A program made the translations under genes and the position numbers. DNA of 64,000 nucleotides from Rubrivivax sp. (GTDB taxonomy: Bacteria; Pseudomonadota; Gammaproteobacteria; Burkholderiales; Burkholderiaceae_C), in the NCBI GenBank assembly GCA_019635285.1, contig JAHBZS010000012.1:1-64000 (forward strand). The letters run 5' to 3'. Position 1 is the stretch's first letter. Each line of letters begins with the position of its first letter. Below, piece by piece: positions 1 through 8,035 of this stretch. The notes beneath the pieces are model-generated. The model was not told the DNA's origin and made no database searches. It was given only the letters and a program-made list of their open reading frames with translations.

Positions 1-1
1 C

Positions 2-235
2 GCACCACATGAGCAGGTCGTGAGCACCTTCGACATGGCGATGACGCTGGTCGCTGCGGGGTACGGCATTGCCATCGCACCCGCCACGCGGCTGGCGGGA
101 TACCAGTGCCGAGGCATCGCGGTGCGACCGCTGGCCGGCGCGCCGCCCATCGTGATGGCCTACCTGTTGCACACGTGTGCGGCCCTGACCGAACCGCAGG
201 AGCGATTCGCGCGCCGCGTCCGCTCCGTTTCCTGA
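2..235 (+). CDS. LysR-type regulator, C-terminal fragment (5' end outside window)
   Basis: The frame is open from the window edge to TGA at 233-235, so only about the last 77 residues are visible. The run STFDMAMTLVAAGYGIAIAP followed by a distal strand/helix pattern (GIAVRPLAG) is typical of the end of a LysR effector-binding domain, where the phrase 'V..G.GIA..P' lines the effector pocket. The helix-turn-helix region is not in the window. It converges on the integrase, with ten bases between the two stop codons, so it is probably cargo of the integrated element. The effector and targets cannot be deduced. Confidence 0.7.
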   Translation, partial: APHEQVVSTFDMAMTLVAAGYGIAIAPATRLAGYQCRGIAVRPLAGAPPIVMAYLLHTCAALTEPQERFARRVRSVS

Positions 236-245
236 AGCTACCGCG

Positions 246-2168
246 TCAAGGTTCCATCAAGTCTTCGGTGGCATCGGCCGTGATGGCGTCCTGCACCAGG
301 CGCTGCACGCTGCGCCATACCTGCACCGGAATGTCGGAGTCCTCGGGATCGTCCGCAGCGATGCTTTGCGCCGCGATCAGACGCGCGGCCAGGTTCAGGT
401 TCTTCGGATTGACCGCCTCGATGGCAGCTCGCCCGCCGAGCGCGTCATAGGGCTGCAGGAGCGCGTGGTAGATGGCCCAGGTATCGAGCCCCCGCGGCAC
501 CTGTTTCAGCACGGATTGCACGAGCCTGCGCTTGAGCGGATCGAGCTGCCAGTCCGGCACCCGTTGCCCACGGTTGCCCATGTGGATCGACAGCAGGTTG
601 CCGGCTTGGATCTCGTAGGTGATCCAGCGGCGCGACTTGCCCGCGAGCTTGGCGTAGTCCGCCACCGAAAGGTTGTGCGGTGCTTCAAAAGTCTCCAGCA
701 CCTGCAGGCGTTCGCGCTGCACCTCCGACAGCCGAGGCCGCGCGTACTCGGGCATGCGCACGGCCGACAGCCGCTGCACCGATGCCGGCGCTGCGGGCAT
801 GTCGGGCGTCGGCGCGGTCACGATCAACTGCGGTGCCGTGAGGTCGACCACCGGCGGCTGCACACCCGCCTGGCCAGCGATGGTCGGCAGGCCTTGCAGC
901 GTGATGGTCAGATGCCGGCTGGCGACCTCGACTTGGTTCTGCTCGAACAGGTCGAGCCGATCAGCCCAATCCTGCATCATCACGCGGCGCTGCTCGACGT
1001 ACTCGGCATGGTTGTAGGTCGCGCTGATCTTGTCCGGATCGGCATGTGAGAGCTGGGCATCCACCCACTTCTTCGGGTAGCCGAGTTCGTTGAGCGCCGT
1101 CGAAATCGTCGCGCGGATGCCGTGGCCCGTCAGCTGGTCCTCGTAGCCCATGCGCTTGAGCGCGCCGTTGAACGTGTTTTCGCTGACGGGATGCTTGAGG
1201 CACCAGTCGCCCGGGATGAGGTAGACCTGAGCTGGCTTGCACTGGTCCAGCAGATGCCGAACGATCTCCTGGGCCTGCACCGACAGCGGCACGATGTACG
1301 GCGGGATATCCACCAGGCGCTTGCGCTTCTTCTTGGTGAGCAACGCACGCTGCTTGAGCCTGGCCACCGGGATGATCCACAGGCCTTGTTCGAGGTCGAA
1401 CTGGTCGGGCGTGGCGAAACGCAGCTCGCCGGTGCGCACCCCGGTGAGCATCAGCAGCCGCAGGCCCAACTGCGTGTTCAGGCGGCCGCGGTACTTGCGC
1501 AGCGTCTGCAGCATGATCGGCAGCTCGGGCATGCGCAGGAACGGGTTGTGATCAACTGGCGGCAGCGGCAACGCGACGACCTCCAAGTCCTTGGACCGGA
1601 TGTCGTGCATGTTCGGGATCGCCACCGTGGCGTAGGTGAACAGTTGGGTGAACCACGTCCTGAGCTTCTCGGCCACCGACAGCGAGCCGCGCTTTTCCAC
1701 CTTGCCGATGATGTCCAGCAGATGCGCGCGCGTGATGTCGTAGATGGTCAGGTGACGAAGTACCGGGAACACGTCTTTCTTGAACACGCGGGCGATCTGC
1801 TCCAAGCTGGTCTGCCGACCTTCCTCCAAGGACAGCTTGCGATGTGTCAGCCACTGGTCGTAGACCGCCTGGAACGTGTGTTCGCCCGCCAGCACGATGG
1901 CGTGGCGCTTGCGCTTGCGTTCGGTATGCGGATTGACGCCCTTGGCGAGCAGCTTGCGGGCTTCATCGCGAAGCTCGCGCGCCTCCTTCAGGGAGAGCGC
2001 CGGGTAGCTGCCGAAGGACATGCGATCGCGCTTGCCGCCCCAGGTGAAGCGGAAGTGCCAAGCCTTGGCGCCGTTGGCGGCGACGAAGAGGGAGAGGCCA
2101 TCGGAATCGGCCAAGGTGTAGGTTTTGCCGGTCGTCTTGGCCTGGCGAACCATGAGATCTGAGAGCAT
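246..2168 (-). CDS. P4/ICEclc-type tyrosine integrase with C-terminal extension
   Basis: About 640 aa. The start is the ATG at 2168, preceded by an AGGAG-like site; upstream in-frame sequence is not integrase-like. The N-terminus (YTLADSDGLSLFV, about residues 17-29) is the arm-binding DUF4102-type domain. The catalytic residues read R245 (GVRTGEL), H349-R352 (HGIR), H375 (LSHADP) and nucleophile Y385 (ATYNHAEY). About 230 residues follow the catalytic domain, including a segment (VPDWQLDPLK...PYDALGGRAAIEAV) resembling the C-terminus of Xre/MbcA/ParS-type proteins. It is transcribed away from the adjacent tRNA-Gly(CCC), as in ICEclc-like islands. It should catalyse site-specific insertion and excision of the element extending left of the window. 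Confidence 0.93.
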   Translation of the reverse strand: MLSDLMVRQAKTTGKTYTLADSDGLSLFVAANGAKAWHFRFTWGGKRDRMSFGSYPALSLKEARELRDEARKLLAKGVNPHTERKRKRHAIVLAGEHTFQAVYDQWLTHRKLSLEEGRQTSLEQIARVFKKDVFPVLRHLTIYDITRAHLLDIIGKVEKRGSLSVAEKLRTWFTQLFTYATVAIPNMHDIRSKDLEVVALPLPPVDHNPFLRMPELPIMLQTLRKYRGRLNTQLGLRLLMLTGVRTGELRFATPDQFDLEQGLWIIPVARLKQRALLTKKKRKRLVDIPPYIVPLSVQAQEIVRHLLDQCKPAQVYLIPGDWCLKHPVSENTFNGALKRMGYEDQLTGHGIRATISTALNELGYPKKWVDAQLSHADPDKISATYNHAEYVEQRRVMMQDWADRLDLFEQNQVEVASRHLTITLQGLPTIAGQAGVQPPVVDLTAPQLIVTAPTPDMPAAPASVQRLSAVRMPEYARPRLSEVQRERLQVLETFEAPHNLSVADYAKLAGKSRRWITYEIQAGNLLSIHMGNRGQRVPDWQLDPLKRRLVQSVLKQVPRGLDTWAIYHALLQPYDALGGRAAIEAVNPKNLNLAARLIAAQSIAADDPEDSDIPVQVWRSVQRLVQDAITADATEDLMEP

Positions 2169-2407
2169 GAGCCCAACTCCTAAGAAGCGAGTTGGATGCA
2201 TGGTCCTGTTCGATCCCGCGCTCCTCCAGCAAGAAAGCGGAAGCGGGAAGCCCCGCTTTCCGATGTACCACTTGATGTACCGTTTTGTACCGGCAGTCAG
2301 TGGTTTTCGCTGGCCGTCACTGGATTCAGCGATGGTGAAAAAGCTGAACCATGACAATCACTTGCAACGCTCCGCGGTCTTTGGTGGAAGATGGCGGAAA
2401 GTCGAAG

Positions 2408-2425
2408 TGGAGCGGGTGAAGGGAA
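2408..2425. other. Probable attachment site at the 3' end of tRNA-Gly
   Basis: P4/ICEclc-type integrases recombine in the last roughly 18 bp of a tRNA gene, and an integrase of this type starts 239 bp away. The right boundary of the element is therefore expected within this segment. The mismatch of base 67 with the 5' acceptor strand fits a replaced 3' end. The matching direct repeat at the other end of the element is outside the window, so the exact core is not proven. Confidence 0.5.
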
Positions 2426-2481
2426 TCGAACCCTCGTCATAGGCTTGGGAAGCCTCAGCTCTGCCATTGAGCTACGCCCGC
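2408..2481 (-). tRNA. tRNA-Gly(CCC), integration target of the element
   Basis: The minus strand folds as a complete cloverleaf. It has acceptor GCGGGCG, D arm GCTC/GAGC, anticodon loop TTCCCAA (anticodon CCC), T arm with TTCGATT loop, discriminator T and encoded CCA. Two pairs are off: C6 faces A67 in the acceptor stem, and G27 faces A43 in the anticodon stem. The 3' end lies 239 bp upstream of the integrase start, the usual position of a P4-type att site. The altered 3' acceptor strand (CACCCGC) may have been supplied by the element on integration (inference). Confidence 0.93.
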
Positions 2482-2539
2482 CCGGTCCCGAAGAGAACGG
2501 ACAGCCCCGAAGGGCTTGTCCCCTCGGGATGGTTGGAGC

Positions 2540-3311
2540 AGACCTGTCTCGCAACAGGCCACCACGCGGAAGTCAGCACCCTTTCGGGTCGGGGCAATCG
2601 TTGCATCCCCTATCCGGACCATTACAGCCCGGCATTCGCTTTCTCCGCGATCCTCTACCCGCAACCGATGCACCCGATTTTACAACCGGGCTTGTCGCGC
2701 CTCGCAGCGCGACTCGGCTACGGGCTTACCCTGTTCCGTGCGACGAGCACGAGTCAGGAGGACCCCACCTTTCTGCCGGTGATCGTCTTGTCAGCGTGTC
2801 CCCACCAAGCAGGGAGACATCCGATCACGTACCGTTTGGTTCGAGCCTATCAGTCGATTTGGCTCGCTCATGCTTGACGGCATTTATAAGTGGTTCACGT
2901 GCGTTGGTCCTTTGACCCAGCCTGGCGCCTCATCCGGATTTCGACTTCCAGAATCACACGATGACCCTCGCGGGCATCGCATACCCGTCGAGGGTGGCTA
3001 CGTTGTCAGTGCGCTCGGCACGAGGTCGTTACCGACCCCGCACTGCACCTAGGCTACTGGCGGCTGAACGCCAAGTTGCATACACGCTCCCGCGTGGGCA
3101 ACAACTCATCGCACGGTTTGCACCGCGCACGCAACCCGCCTCTGCCTTGTGGACTGAGGCCGCGACCGAAACGGCCGCGTTCTTCTATGCCTTTCGGCAT
3201 CACGTCCTTGCGAACGTCTCTCCAGGGCTGCTTTTCCACACTTGATCGATGCTTTCGCATCAGCGGTGTGGCCGGCCATCAGCTGGACCGGACGCGACTC
3301 TCAGGTCGCAC
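2540..3311 (-). ncRNA. Large structured RNA, candidate 5' fragment of a group II intron in a split tRNA-Gly
   Basis: There is no convincing protein gene between the tRNA at 2481 and the lipoprotein at 3417. Read on the minus strand, the segment starts GTGCGACC at 3311, immediately after the 5' half of a tRNA-Gly; GUGYG is the group II intron 5' consensus. It is packed with hairpins closed by GNRA-type loops, for example GATGC-GAAA-GCATC (3248-3261), TGCC-GAAA-GGCA, GGTCG-GTAA-CGACC and ACCC-GAAA-GGGT. The loop of the hairpin at 2797-2819 reads GCTTGG, complementary to the last six exon bases CCAAGC, as an EBS1 loop would be. I found no domain V or reverse transcriptase, so any intron is 3'-truncated. 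Between 2482 and 2540 a hairpin with a TTCG loop lies at 2499-2521. Another class of large structured RNA remains possible. Confidence 0.5.
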
Positions 3312-3350
3312 GCTTGGGAAGCTGCCGTTCTGCCATTGAACTACACCCGC
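3312..3350 (-). pseudogene. 5' half of a tRNA-Gly(CCC), interrupted after the anticodon arm
   Basis: On the minus strand this reads acceptor GCGGGTG, D arm GTTC/GAAC with AATGGCA loop, and anticodon loop TTCCCAA, ending after AAGC. Resemblance then stops abruptly at 3311 and the structured sequence begins with GTGCG. Its acceptor strand GCGGGTG would pair perfectly with the CACCCGC found at the 3' end of the complete tRNA-Gly at 2408-2418. This suggests the two copies exchanged ends. No matching 3' half with a complementary anticodon stem is visible, so this copy is probably non-functional unless spliced. Confidence 0.75.
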
Positions 3351-3416
3351 GCACGGCAAGTTTAGCGGAAGCTCCCGCGGCTACACTGCAGCCCCCCGGA
3401 CTTGCTCGTCCACATC

Positions 3417-3893
3417 ATGCGCAAGCTGCTGCTGCTCTGCCTGTCGTGCCTGGTGCTGCTGGCGGCCTGCGCCGGCCTGCCGGGCCAGGAACCGTTGCGT
3501 GTCACGCTGGCCGGCATCGATTCGCTGCCCGGCGAGGGCATGGAGGTGCGCATGGCGGTGAAGCTGCGGCTGCAGAACCCCAACGACGCGCCGGTGCAGT
3601 TCGACGGCGCGTCGCTGACGCTGGAGCTGCGCGGCATGGACTTCGCCAGCGGCGTGAGCGACGTGCGCGGCACGGTGCCGCGCTTCGGCGAGGCGGTGAT
3701 CACCGTGCCGGTGACGGTATCGGCCTTTGCCATCGCGCGCCAGGTGATCAGCCTGACCACCGGCAGCAACCCCAAGGTGGAGTTCATCGGCCGCGGCCGG
3801 CTGTCGGACGGTAGCTTCGGCGGCGCGCGCTTCGAATCCAAGGGCTCCTTCGATCTGCCTGCAGGCCTGGGCGGCGCGGCGACGCGCCCGTGA
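3417..3893 (+). CDS. LEA type 2 (WHy)-like lipoprotein
   Basis: About 158 aa from the ATG at 3417. An upstream in-frame TTG is possible but would only lengthen the signal peptide. The N-terminus [18 protein letters not shown] is a lipoprotein signal with lipobox LAAC. The rest ([19 protein letters not shown]) matches the LEA2/WHy fold, whose 'NPN' strand is characteristic, and ends about where that fold ends. It is likely anchored to a membrane in the periplasm; LEA2 proteins are associated with stress tolerance but no reaction is known. Its stop overlaps the GTG start of trmB (GTGA), implying co-translation. Confidence 0.75.
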   Translation: MRKLLLLCLSCLVLLAACAGLPGQEPLRVTLAGIDSLPGEGMEVRMAVKLRLQNPNDAPVQFDGASLTLELRGMDFASGVSDVRGTVPRFGEAVITVPVTVSAFAIARQVISLTTGSNPKVEFIGRGRLSDGSFGGARFESKGSFDLPAGLGGAATRP

Positions 3894-4579
3894 CCCAGCC
3901 GGCCGACCTGCCCCCACGGCCGATCCGCAGCTTCGTGCTGCGCGCCGGGCGCATGGGCCCGGGCCAGCAACGCGCGCTGGATGAACTGGGGCCGCGCTTC
4001 GTGCTGCCCTACCGGCCCGAAGCGCTGGACTTCGCCGCCACCTTCGGCCGCCAGGCGCCGGTGGTGCTGGAGATCGGCTTCGGCATGGGCGATGCCACGG
4101 CGCAGATCGCCGCCGCGCTGCCGGGCACCGACTTCATCGGCATCGAGGTGCACGCGCCCGGCGTCGGGGCGCTGCTCAAGCGCATCGGCGAACTGCAGCT
4201 GACCAACCTGCGGCTGGTGCAGCACGACGCCGTGGACGTGCTGCAGCACATGCTGCCGCCCGGCTCGCTTGCGGGCGTGCACATCTACTTCCCCGACCCG
4301 TGGCACAAGAAGCGGCACCACAAGCGCCGCCTGATCCAGCCGGACTTCGTGCAGCAGCTGGCCAGCCGGCTGGCACCCGGCGGCTACCTGCACTGCGCCA
4401 CCGACTGGCAGCCCTATGCCGAGCAGATGCTGCAGGTGCTGGGGGCCGAAGCGCGCCTGCGCAACACTGCCGCAGGCTACGCCGAGCGCCCGGCGTGGCG
4501 CCCGCAGACCAAGTTCGAAACCCGCGGCCTGAAGCTGGGCCACGGCGTGTGGGACCTGCTGTTCACGCGCTCCAGTTGA
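3890..4579 (+). CDS. trmB: tRNA (guanine-N7-)-methyltransferase TrmB
   Basis: This 229-aa protein makes m7G46 in the tRNA variable loop using S-adenosylmethionine. The SAM-binding loop [10 protein letters not shown] lies near residues 60-70. The TrmB signature [14 protein letters not shown] follows near residues 140-155, and [10 protein letters not shown] is present further on. The length is normal for the family. The GTG start overlaps the preceding stop codon. The 3' end overlaps the convergent uppP gene by 17 bp, so the intergenic region has no separate terminator. Confidence 0.96.
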   Translation: MTQPADLPPRPIRSFVLRAGRMGPGQQRALDELGPRFVLPYRPEALDFAATFGRQAPVVLEIGFGMGDATAQIAAALPGTDFIGIEVHAPGVGALLKRIGELQLTNLRLVQHDAVDVLQHMLPPGSLAGVHIYFPDPWHKKRHHKRRLIQPDFVQQLASRLAPGGYLHCATDWQPYAEQMLQVLGAEARLRNTAAGYAERPAWRPQTKFETRGLKLGHGVWDLLFTRSS

Positions 4580-5405
4580 CCCAGCCGGTCCATGCGGTGA
4601 CCAGCACCACCGCGCCGAAGACGATGCGGTACCAGGCGAAGGGCACGAAGTCGTGCGTGGCGATGTAGCGCAGCAGCCAGCGCACGCACAGCCAGGCACT
4701 GGCGAAGGAAAACAGCAGCCCCACGGCGAACAGCGGGATGTCGGCCGCGCTGAGCAGCGCGCGCTCCTTCAGCAGGCTGTAGGCGCCGGCGCCGATCAGC
4801 GTGGGGATCGCCAGGAAGAAGCTGAAGTCGGTGGCGGCCTTGCGGCTCAGGCCCAGCAGCATGCCGCCGATGATGGTGGCGCCGGAGCGGCTGGTGCCGG
4901 GAATCATCGCCAGGCACTGCACCAGGCCGACCTTCAGCGCGTCCCACGGCGTAATGTCGTCCACCTGCTGGATGCGCACCGCACTGGCCGGGCGGCGCTC
5001 GGCCCACAGGATGATCAGCCCGCCGACGATGAAGGCGCTGGCCACCACGACGGGCGTGAACAGGTGTGCCTTGATGGCCTTGCCGAACAGCAGCCCCAGC
5101 ACCACCGCCGGCACGAAGGCGATGAGCACGTTCAGCGTGAAGCGCCGCGCGCGTGGGTCGGAGCCGAAGGACGCGGCGGTGTCGCGCAGCCGCTGCCAGT
5201 ACACCAGGATGACGGCGAAGATCGCGCCGGTCTGGATGGCGATGTCGAAGACCTTGATCTTGTCGCCGCTGAAGTTCAGCAGCGACGCGGTGAGGATCAG
5301 GTGGCCGGTGGATGAGATCGGCAGGAACTCGGTCAGCCCCTCGACCACGCCCATGATCGCGGCCTTGACCAGCAGCAGGATGTCCAACGCAAACGGCCCG
5401 TGCAA
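4563..5405 (-). CDS. uppP: Undecaprenyl-diphosphatase UppP (BacA)
   Basis: This 280-aa integral membrane protein recycles undecaprenyl pyrophosphate to the monophosphate carrier used for peptidoglycan and O-antigen synthesis. The family signature [17 protein letters not shown] is near the N-terminus, and the second catalytic motif [14 protein letters not shown] lies near residues 165-180. There are about eight hydrophobic segments. It overlaps trmB by 17 bp at the 3' end, tail to tail. The start MHGPFALD is the first ATG; a slightly internal start cannot be excluded. Confidence 0.96.
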   Translation of the reverse strand: MHGPFALDILLLVKAAIMGVVEGLTEFLPISSTGHLILTASLLNFSGDKIKVFDIAIQTGAIFAVILVYWQRLRDTAASFGSDPRARRFTLNVLIAFVPAVVLGLLFGKAIKAHLFTPVVVASAFIVGGLIILWAERRPASAVRIQQVDDITPWDALKVGLVQCLAMIPGTSRSGATIIGGMLLGLSRKAATDFSFFLAIPTLIGAGAYSLLKERALLSAADIPLFAVGLLFSFASAWLCVRWLLRYIATHDFVPFAWYRIVFGAVVLVTAWTGWVNWSA

Positions 5406-5465
5406 AGGGGCGGATGATACGGGCGCCGGCCCCGGCCGCCCTGCCGCCTGGTGCGCTTGGGGCGA

Positions 5466-6035
5466 CTAGGGCGCCAGCGGCTCGATGGTGATCTCCAGCC
5501 CGGCCGGCGTCAGCTGCAGCGTGCCCGGGCGGTAGCCGGCGGCGCGCAGGGTCTGCAGCCGCGCTTCGGGCACGCGGTACAGCACCAGGTCATCGAGCAG
5601 CCGCTCGGCCAGCGCGATGCCCATGCGCTGCGCGGCTTCGCTGCCGCGCGACGACAGGCCCGGTGCCTCGTCGAACTGCAGGCTCTGCACGCGCGGCTGC
5701 ACCAGCCGCACGCTGCCGTCGGACGGCTCGTAGCGCAGCCCGTAGTCCAGCGTCAGCCGCCCCTGCAGGCTGCGGCCGGTGCGGCGGTCATCGCCGCGCA
5801 GCGTCAGCTCGGTGCTCAGCCGGTTGGCCTGCGGGTCCAGGCGCAGCACGGGGTTCGACAGCTGCAGGTCCAGCCGGTCGAGCAGGCTACGCTGCAGCGG
5901 GAAGCGCTTGGCCAGTTGTGCCTGCAGCTCGGCCTCGCCCAGCACGATGGAATGCGGCACCACGCCCGCGCAGCCGGCCAGCAGCCCCGCCGCCAGGGAC
6001 GCCAGCACGGCCGCCACGACACCGCGCCTATTCAT
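5466..6035 (-). CDS. DUF1439 (YceB-like) lipoprotein
   Basis: About 189 aa from the ATG at 6035. The signal peptide MNRRGVVAAVLASLAAGLLAGC ends in lipobox LAGC. The body is rich in amphipathic beta strands (VLRLDPQANRLSTELTL, LTLDYGLRYE), as in the YceB/DUF1439 family of outer-membrane-associated lipoproteins. It starts 8 bp inside the end of the upstream ABC permease gene, so it is the last gene of the macA-ATPase-permease operon. That position suggests a role linked to envelope export, but the function is unknown. Confidence 0.75.
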   Translation of the reverse strand: MNRRGVVAAVLASLAAGLLAGCAGVVPHSIVLGEAELQAQLAKRFPLQRSLLDRLDLQLSNPVLRLDPQANRLSTELTLRGDDRRTGRSLQGRLTLDYGLRYEPSDGSVRLVQPRVQSLQFDEAPGLSSRGSEAAQRMGIALAERLLDDLVLYRVPEARLQTLRAAGYRPGTLQLTPAGLEITIEPLAP

Positions 6036-7260
6036 GGCGCAGCGCCTGGATCGGCAACAGCCCGGCGGCACGCTGCGCCGGGTAGAAGCCGAAGAACACG
6101 CCCACCGCCGCCGAGAAGCCCACCGCCAGCACGATCGACTGCGCCGACAGCAGCACCTCCCAGCCGGCAAAGCTGCCGATGGCCCAGGTGGCGACGATGC
6201 CGATGACGATGCCGATGGCGCCGCCCACCAGGCTCATGGTCACCGCCTCGATGAGGAACTGGCCGAGGATGTCGCGCGAGCGCGCGCCCACTGCCATGCG
6301 CAGGCCGATCTCGCGCGTGCGCTCGGTGACGCTGACCAGCATGATGTTCATGATGCCGATGCCGCCGACCACCAGGCTGACGCCGGCCACCGCGGCCAGC
6401 AGCAGCGCCATCACGCGCGACGATTCCTCCTGCGCCTGCAGCATCTCGGTGAGGTTGCGGATGCTGAAGTCGTCGTCGGCGCCGGCCGGCAGGCGGTGGC
6501 GCTGGCGCAGCAGCTCGCGCATCTTCTGCTCGGCCTGCTGCATGCTCTGGCCTTCGCGCACCTTGACGCTGATCGCGCCGACGCGCTTGATGCGCCCGGC
6601 GCTCATGCCCTGGATGCGGTTGCGGTAGGTGGACAGCGGCACGACGATGACGTCGTCCTGGTCCTGCCCCATCGAGTTCTGGCCCTTGCGCGAGAGCACG
6701 CCGATGACCTGCAGCGGCACGCGGCGCACGCGGATCACCTGGTCGATCGGGTCGACGTCGCCGAACAGCTGCTGCGCCACGGTCTGGCCGATCACCGCCA
6801 CCTTGGCCGAGCCGGCGTGTTCCACCTCCTCGAAGTTGCGGCCGGCGTCCAGCGGCCAGTCGCGCACCTCCAGGTATTCAGGCGTGGTGCCGAAGGCCGA
6901 GGTGCTCCAGTTGGCGTTGGCGGCCACCACCTGCACGCCGGTGCGCAGGCTGGCCGCGGCGGCCTGCACCTCGGGCACGTCGGCGGCGATGGCGCGTGCG
7001 TCCTCCTCGGTCAAGGTCTGGCCGGTCTGCGCGCCCAGGCGCACGCCGCTGCTGGTGATCGCGCCCGGCAGCACCAGCATGATGTTGGTGCCCAGGCTCT
7101 TCATCTGCTCCTCGACGCGCTGCTGTGCGCCGCCGCCGATGGCGATCATGGTGATCACCGCGGCCACGCCGATGATGATGCCCAGCATCGTCAGGATGCT
7201 GCGCAGCCAGTTGGTGGTCAGCGCACGCAGCGCCGAGCGCAGCGCGGCCAACAGGCTCAT
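6028..7260 (-). CDS. MacB-type ABC transporter permease
   Basis: This 410-aa protein has one N-terminal transmembrane segment (LRSILTMLGIIIGVAAVITM), a large periplasmic MacB_PCD domain, and three C-terminal membrane segments of the FtsX/MacB permease type (GGIGIMNIMLVSVTERTREIG motif). Unlike E. coli MacB, the ATPase is a separate upstream gene, the YknY/YknZ arrangement. With MacA it should form a tripartite mechanotransmission exporter that moves substrates from the periplasm through TolC. The substrate is unknown (macrolides, peptides or lipopeptides are typical of the family). Confidence 0.92.
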   Translation of the reverse strand: MSLLAALRSALRALTTNWLRSILTMLGIIIGVAAVITMIAIGGGAQQRVEEQMKSLGTNIMLVLPGAITSSGVRLGAQTGQTLTEEDARAIAADVPEVQAAAASLRTGVQVVAANANWSTSAFGTTPEYLEVRDWPLDAGRNFEEVEHAGSAKVAVIGQTVAQQLFGDVDPIDQVIRVRRVPLQVIGVLSRKGQNSMGQDQDDVIVVPLSTYRNRIQGMSAGRIKRVGAISVKVREGQSMQQAEQKMRELLRQRHRLPAGADDDFSIRNLTEMLQAQEESSRVMALLLAAVAGVSLVVGGIGIMNIMLVSVTERTREIGLRMAVGARSRDILGQFLIEAVTMSLVGGAIGIVIGIVATWAIGSFAGWEVLLSAQSIVLAVGFSAAVGVFFGFYPAQRAAGLLPIQALRHE

Positions 7261-7312
7261 GCCCGCCCCCTTTGCGGCGGCATCGCCGGCCGGTCGTGCG
7301 CGGTGGGGTGGG

Positions 7313-8023
7313 TCATGCGGACACCGTCACGTCGGTCTGCGGCTGCTGCGCGCGGTCTTCGACGATGTGCCCGTCGCGGAAGACGATGCGCCGCCGCGCC
7401 CAGGCGGCGATGTCGGACTCGTGCGTGACCATCACGATGGTCATGCCCTGCGCATTCAGCGCGGCCAGCAGCCGCATGATCTCCATCGAGGTCTGAGTGT
7501 CCAGCGCGCCGGTCGGTTCATCGGCCAGGATCAGCGACGGCTGGTTGACCAGCGCACGCGCGATGGCCACGCGCTGCTGCTGGCCGCCGGACAGCTCGGC
7601 CGGCGTGTGCGACGCGCGCTCGCTCAAGGACACGCGCTGCAGCGCCGCCAGCGCGCGCGCATGGCGTTCGGGCGGCTTGACGCCGGCGTAGACCAGCGGC
7701 AGCTCCACGTTGTCGCGCGCGCTGGTGCGCGGCAGCAGGTTGAACTGCTGGAACACGAAGCCGATGCGCCGGTTGCGGATGGCGGCCAGCGCGTCGCCAT
7801 CCAGGGACTCGACCTCCTCGCCGGCCAGGCGCAGCGTGCCGGCGTCGGGCCGGTCCAGGCAGCCCAGGATGTTCATCAAGGTGCTCTTGCCCGAGCCGGA
7901 CGCGCCCATGATGGCCACGAACTCGCCCTCGGCAATATCCAGCGACACGTCTTGCAGCGCGCGCACCACCTGGTCGCCCATGCGGTAGGCCTTGACCAGC
8001 GAACGGGCTTCGATCAGCGCCAT
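7313..8023 (-). CDS. MacB/LolD-type ABC transporter ATP-binding protein
   Basis: This 236-aa nucleotide-binding subunit has a Walker A motif (GASGSGKST), a Q loop ([10 protein letters not shown]), the signature [15 protein letters not shown], Walker B ([12 protein letters not shown]) and the switch histidine (VMVTHE). It lies 12 bp after macA and 52 bp before the permease gene on the same strand, so the three proteins should assemble together. The 'FQQFNLLPR' and 'EPTGALD' forms are typical of the MacB/LolD subfamily. A few charged residues follow the H loop, with no fused membrane domain. Confidence 0.95.
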   Translation of the reverse strand: MALIEARSLVKAYRMGDQVVRALQDVSLDIAEGEFVAIMGASGSGKSTLMNILGCLDRPDAGTLRLAGEEVESLDGDALAAIRNRRIGFVFQQFNLLPRTSARDNVELPLVYAGVKPPERHARALAALQRVSLSERASHTPAELSGGQQQRVAIARALVNQPSLILADEPTGALDTQTSMEIMRLLAALNAQGMTIVMVTHESDIAAWARRRIVFRDGHIVEDRAQQPQTDVTVSA

Positions 8024-8035
8024 CGCCGGGGTGCG

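Noticed and set aside
2540..3311. RNase P RNA or tmRNA
   Set aside because: The landmark sequences (GAGGAAAGUCCG..., ACAGAAACAU for RNase P; a tag peptide reading frame for tmRNA) are absent.
2455..3339. Several short open frames between the integrase and the LEA2 lipoprotein
   Set aside because: None has family motifs or a good start; the region is dominated by RNA hairpins and tRNA sequence. One minus-strand frame near 2630 could be a remnant intron ORF start, but it is too short to support.
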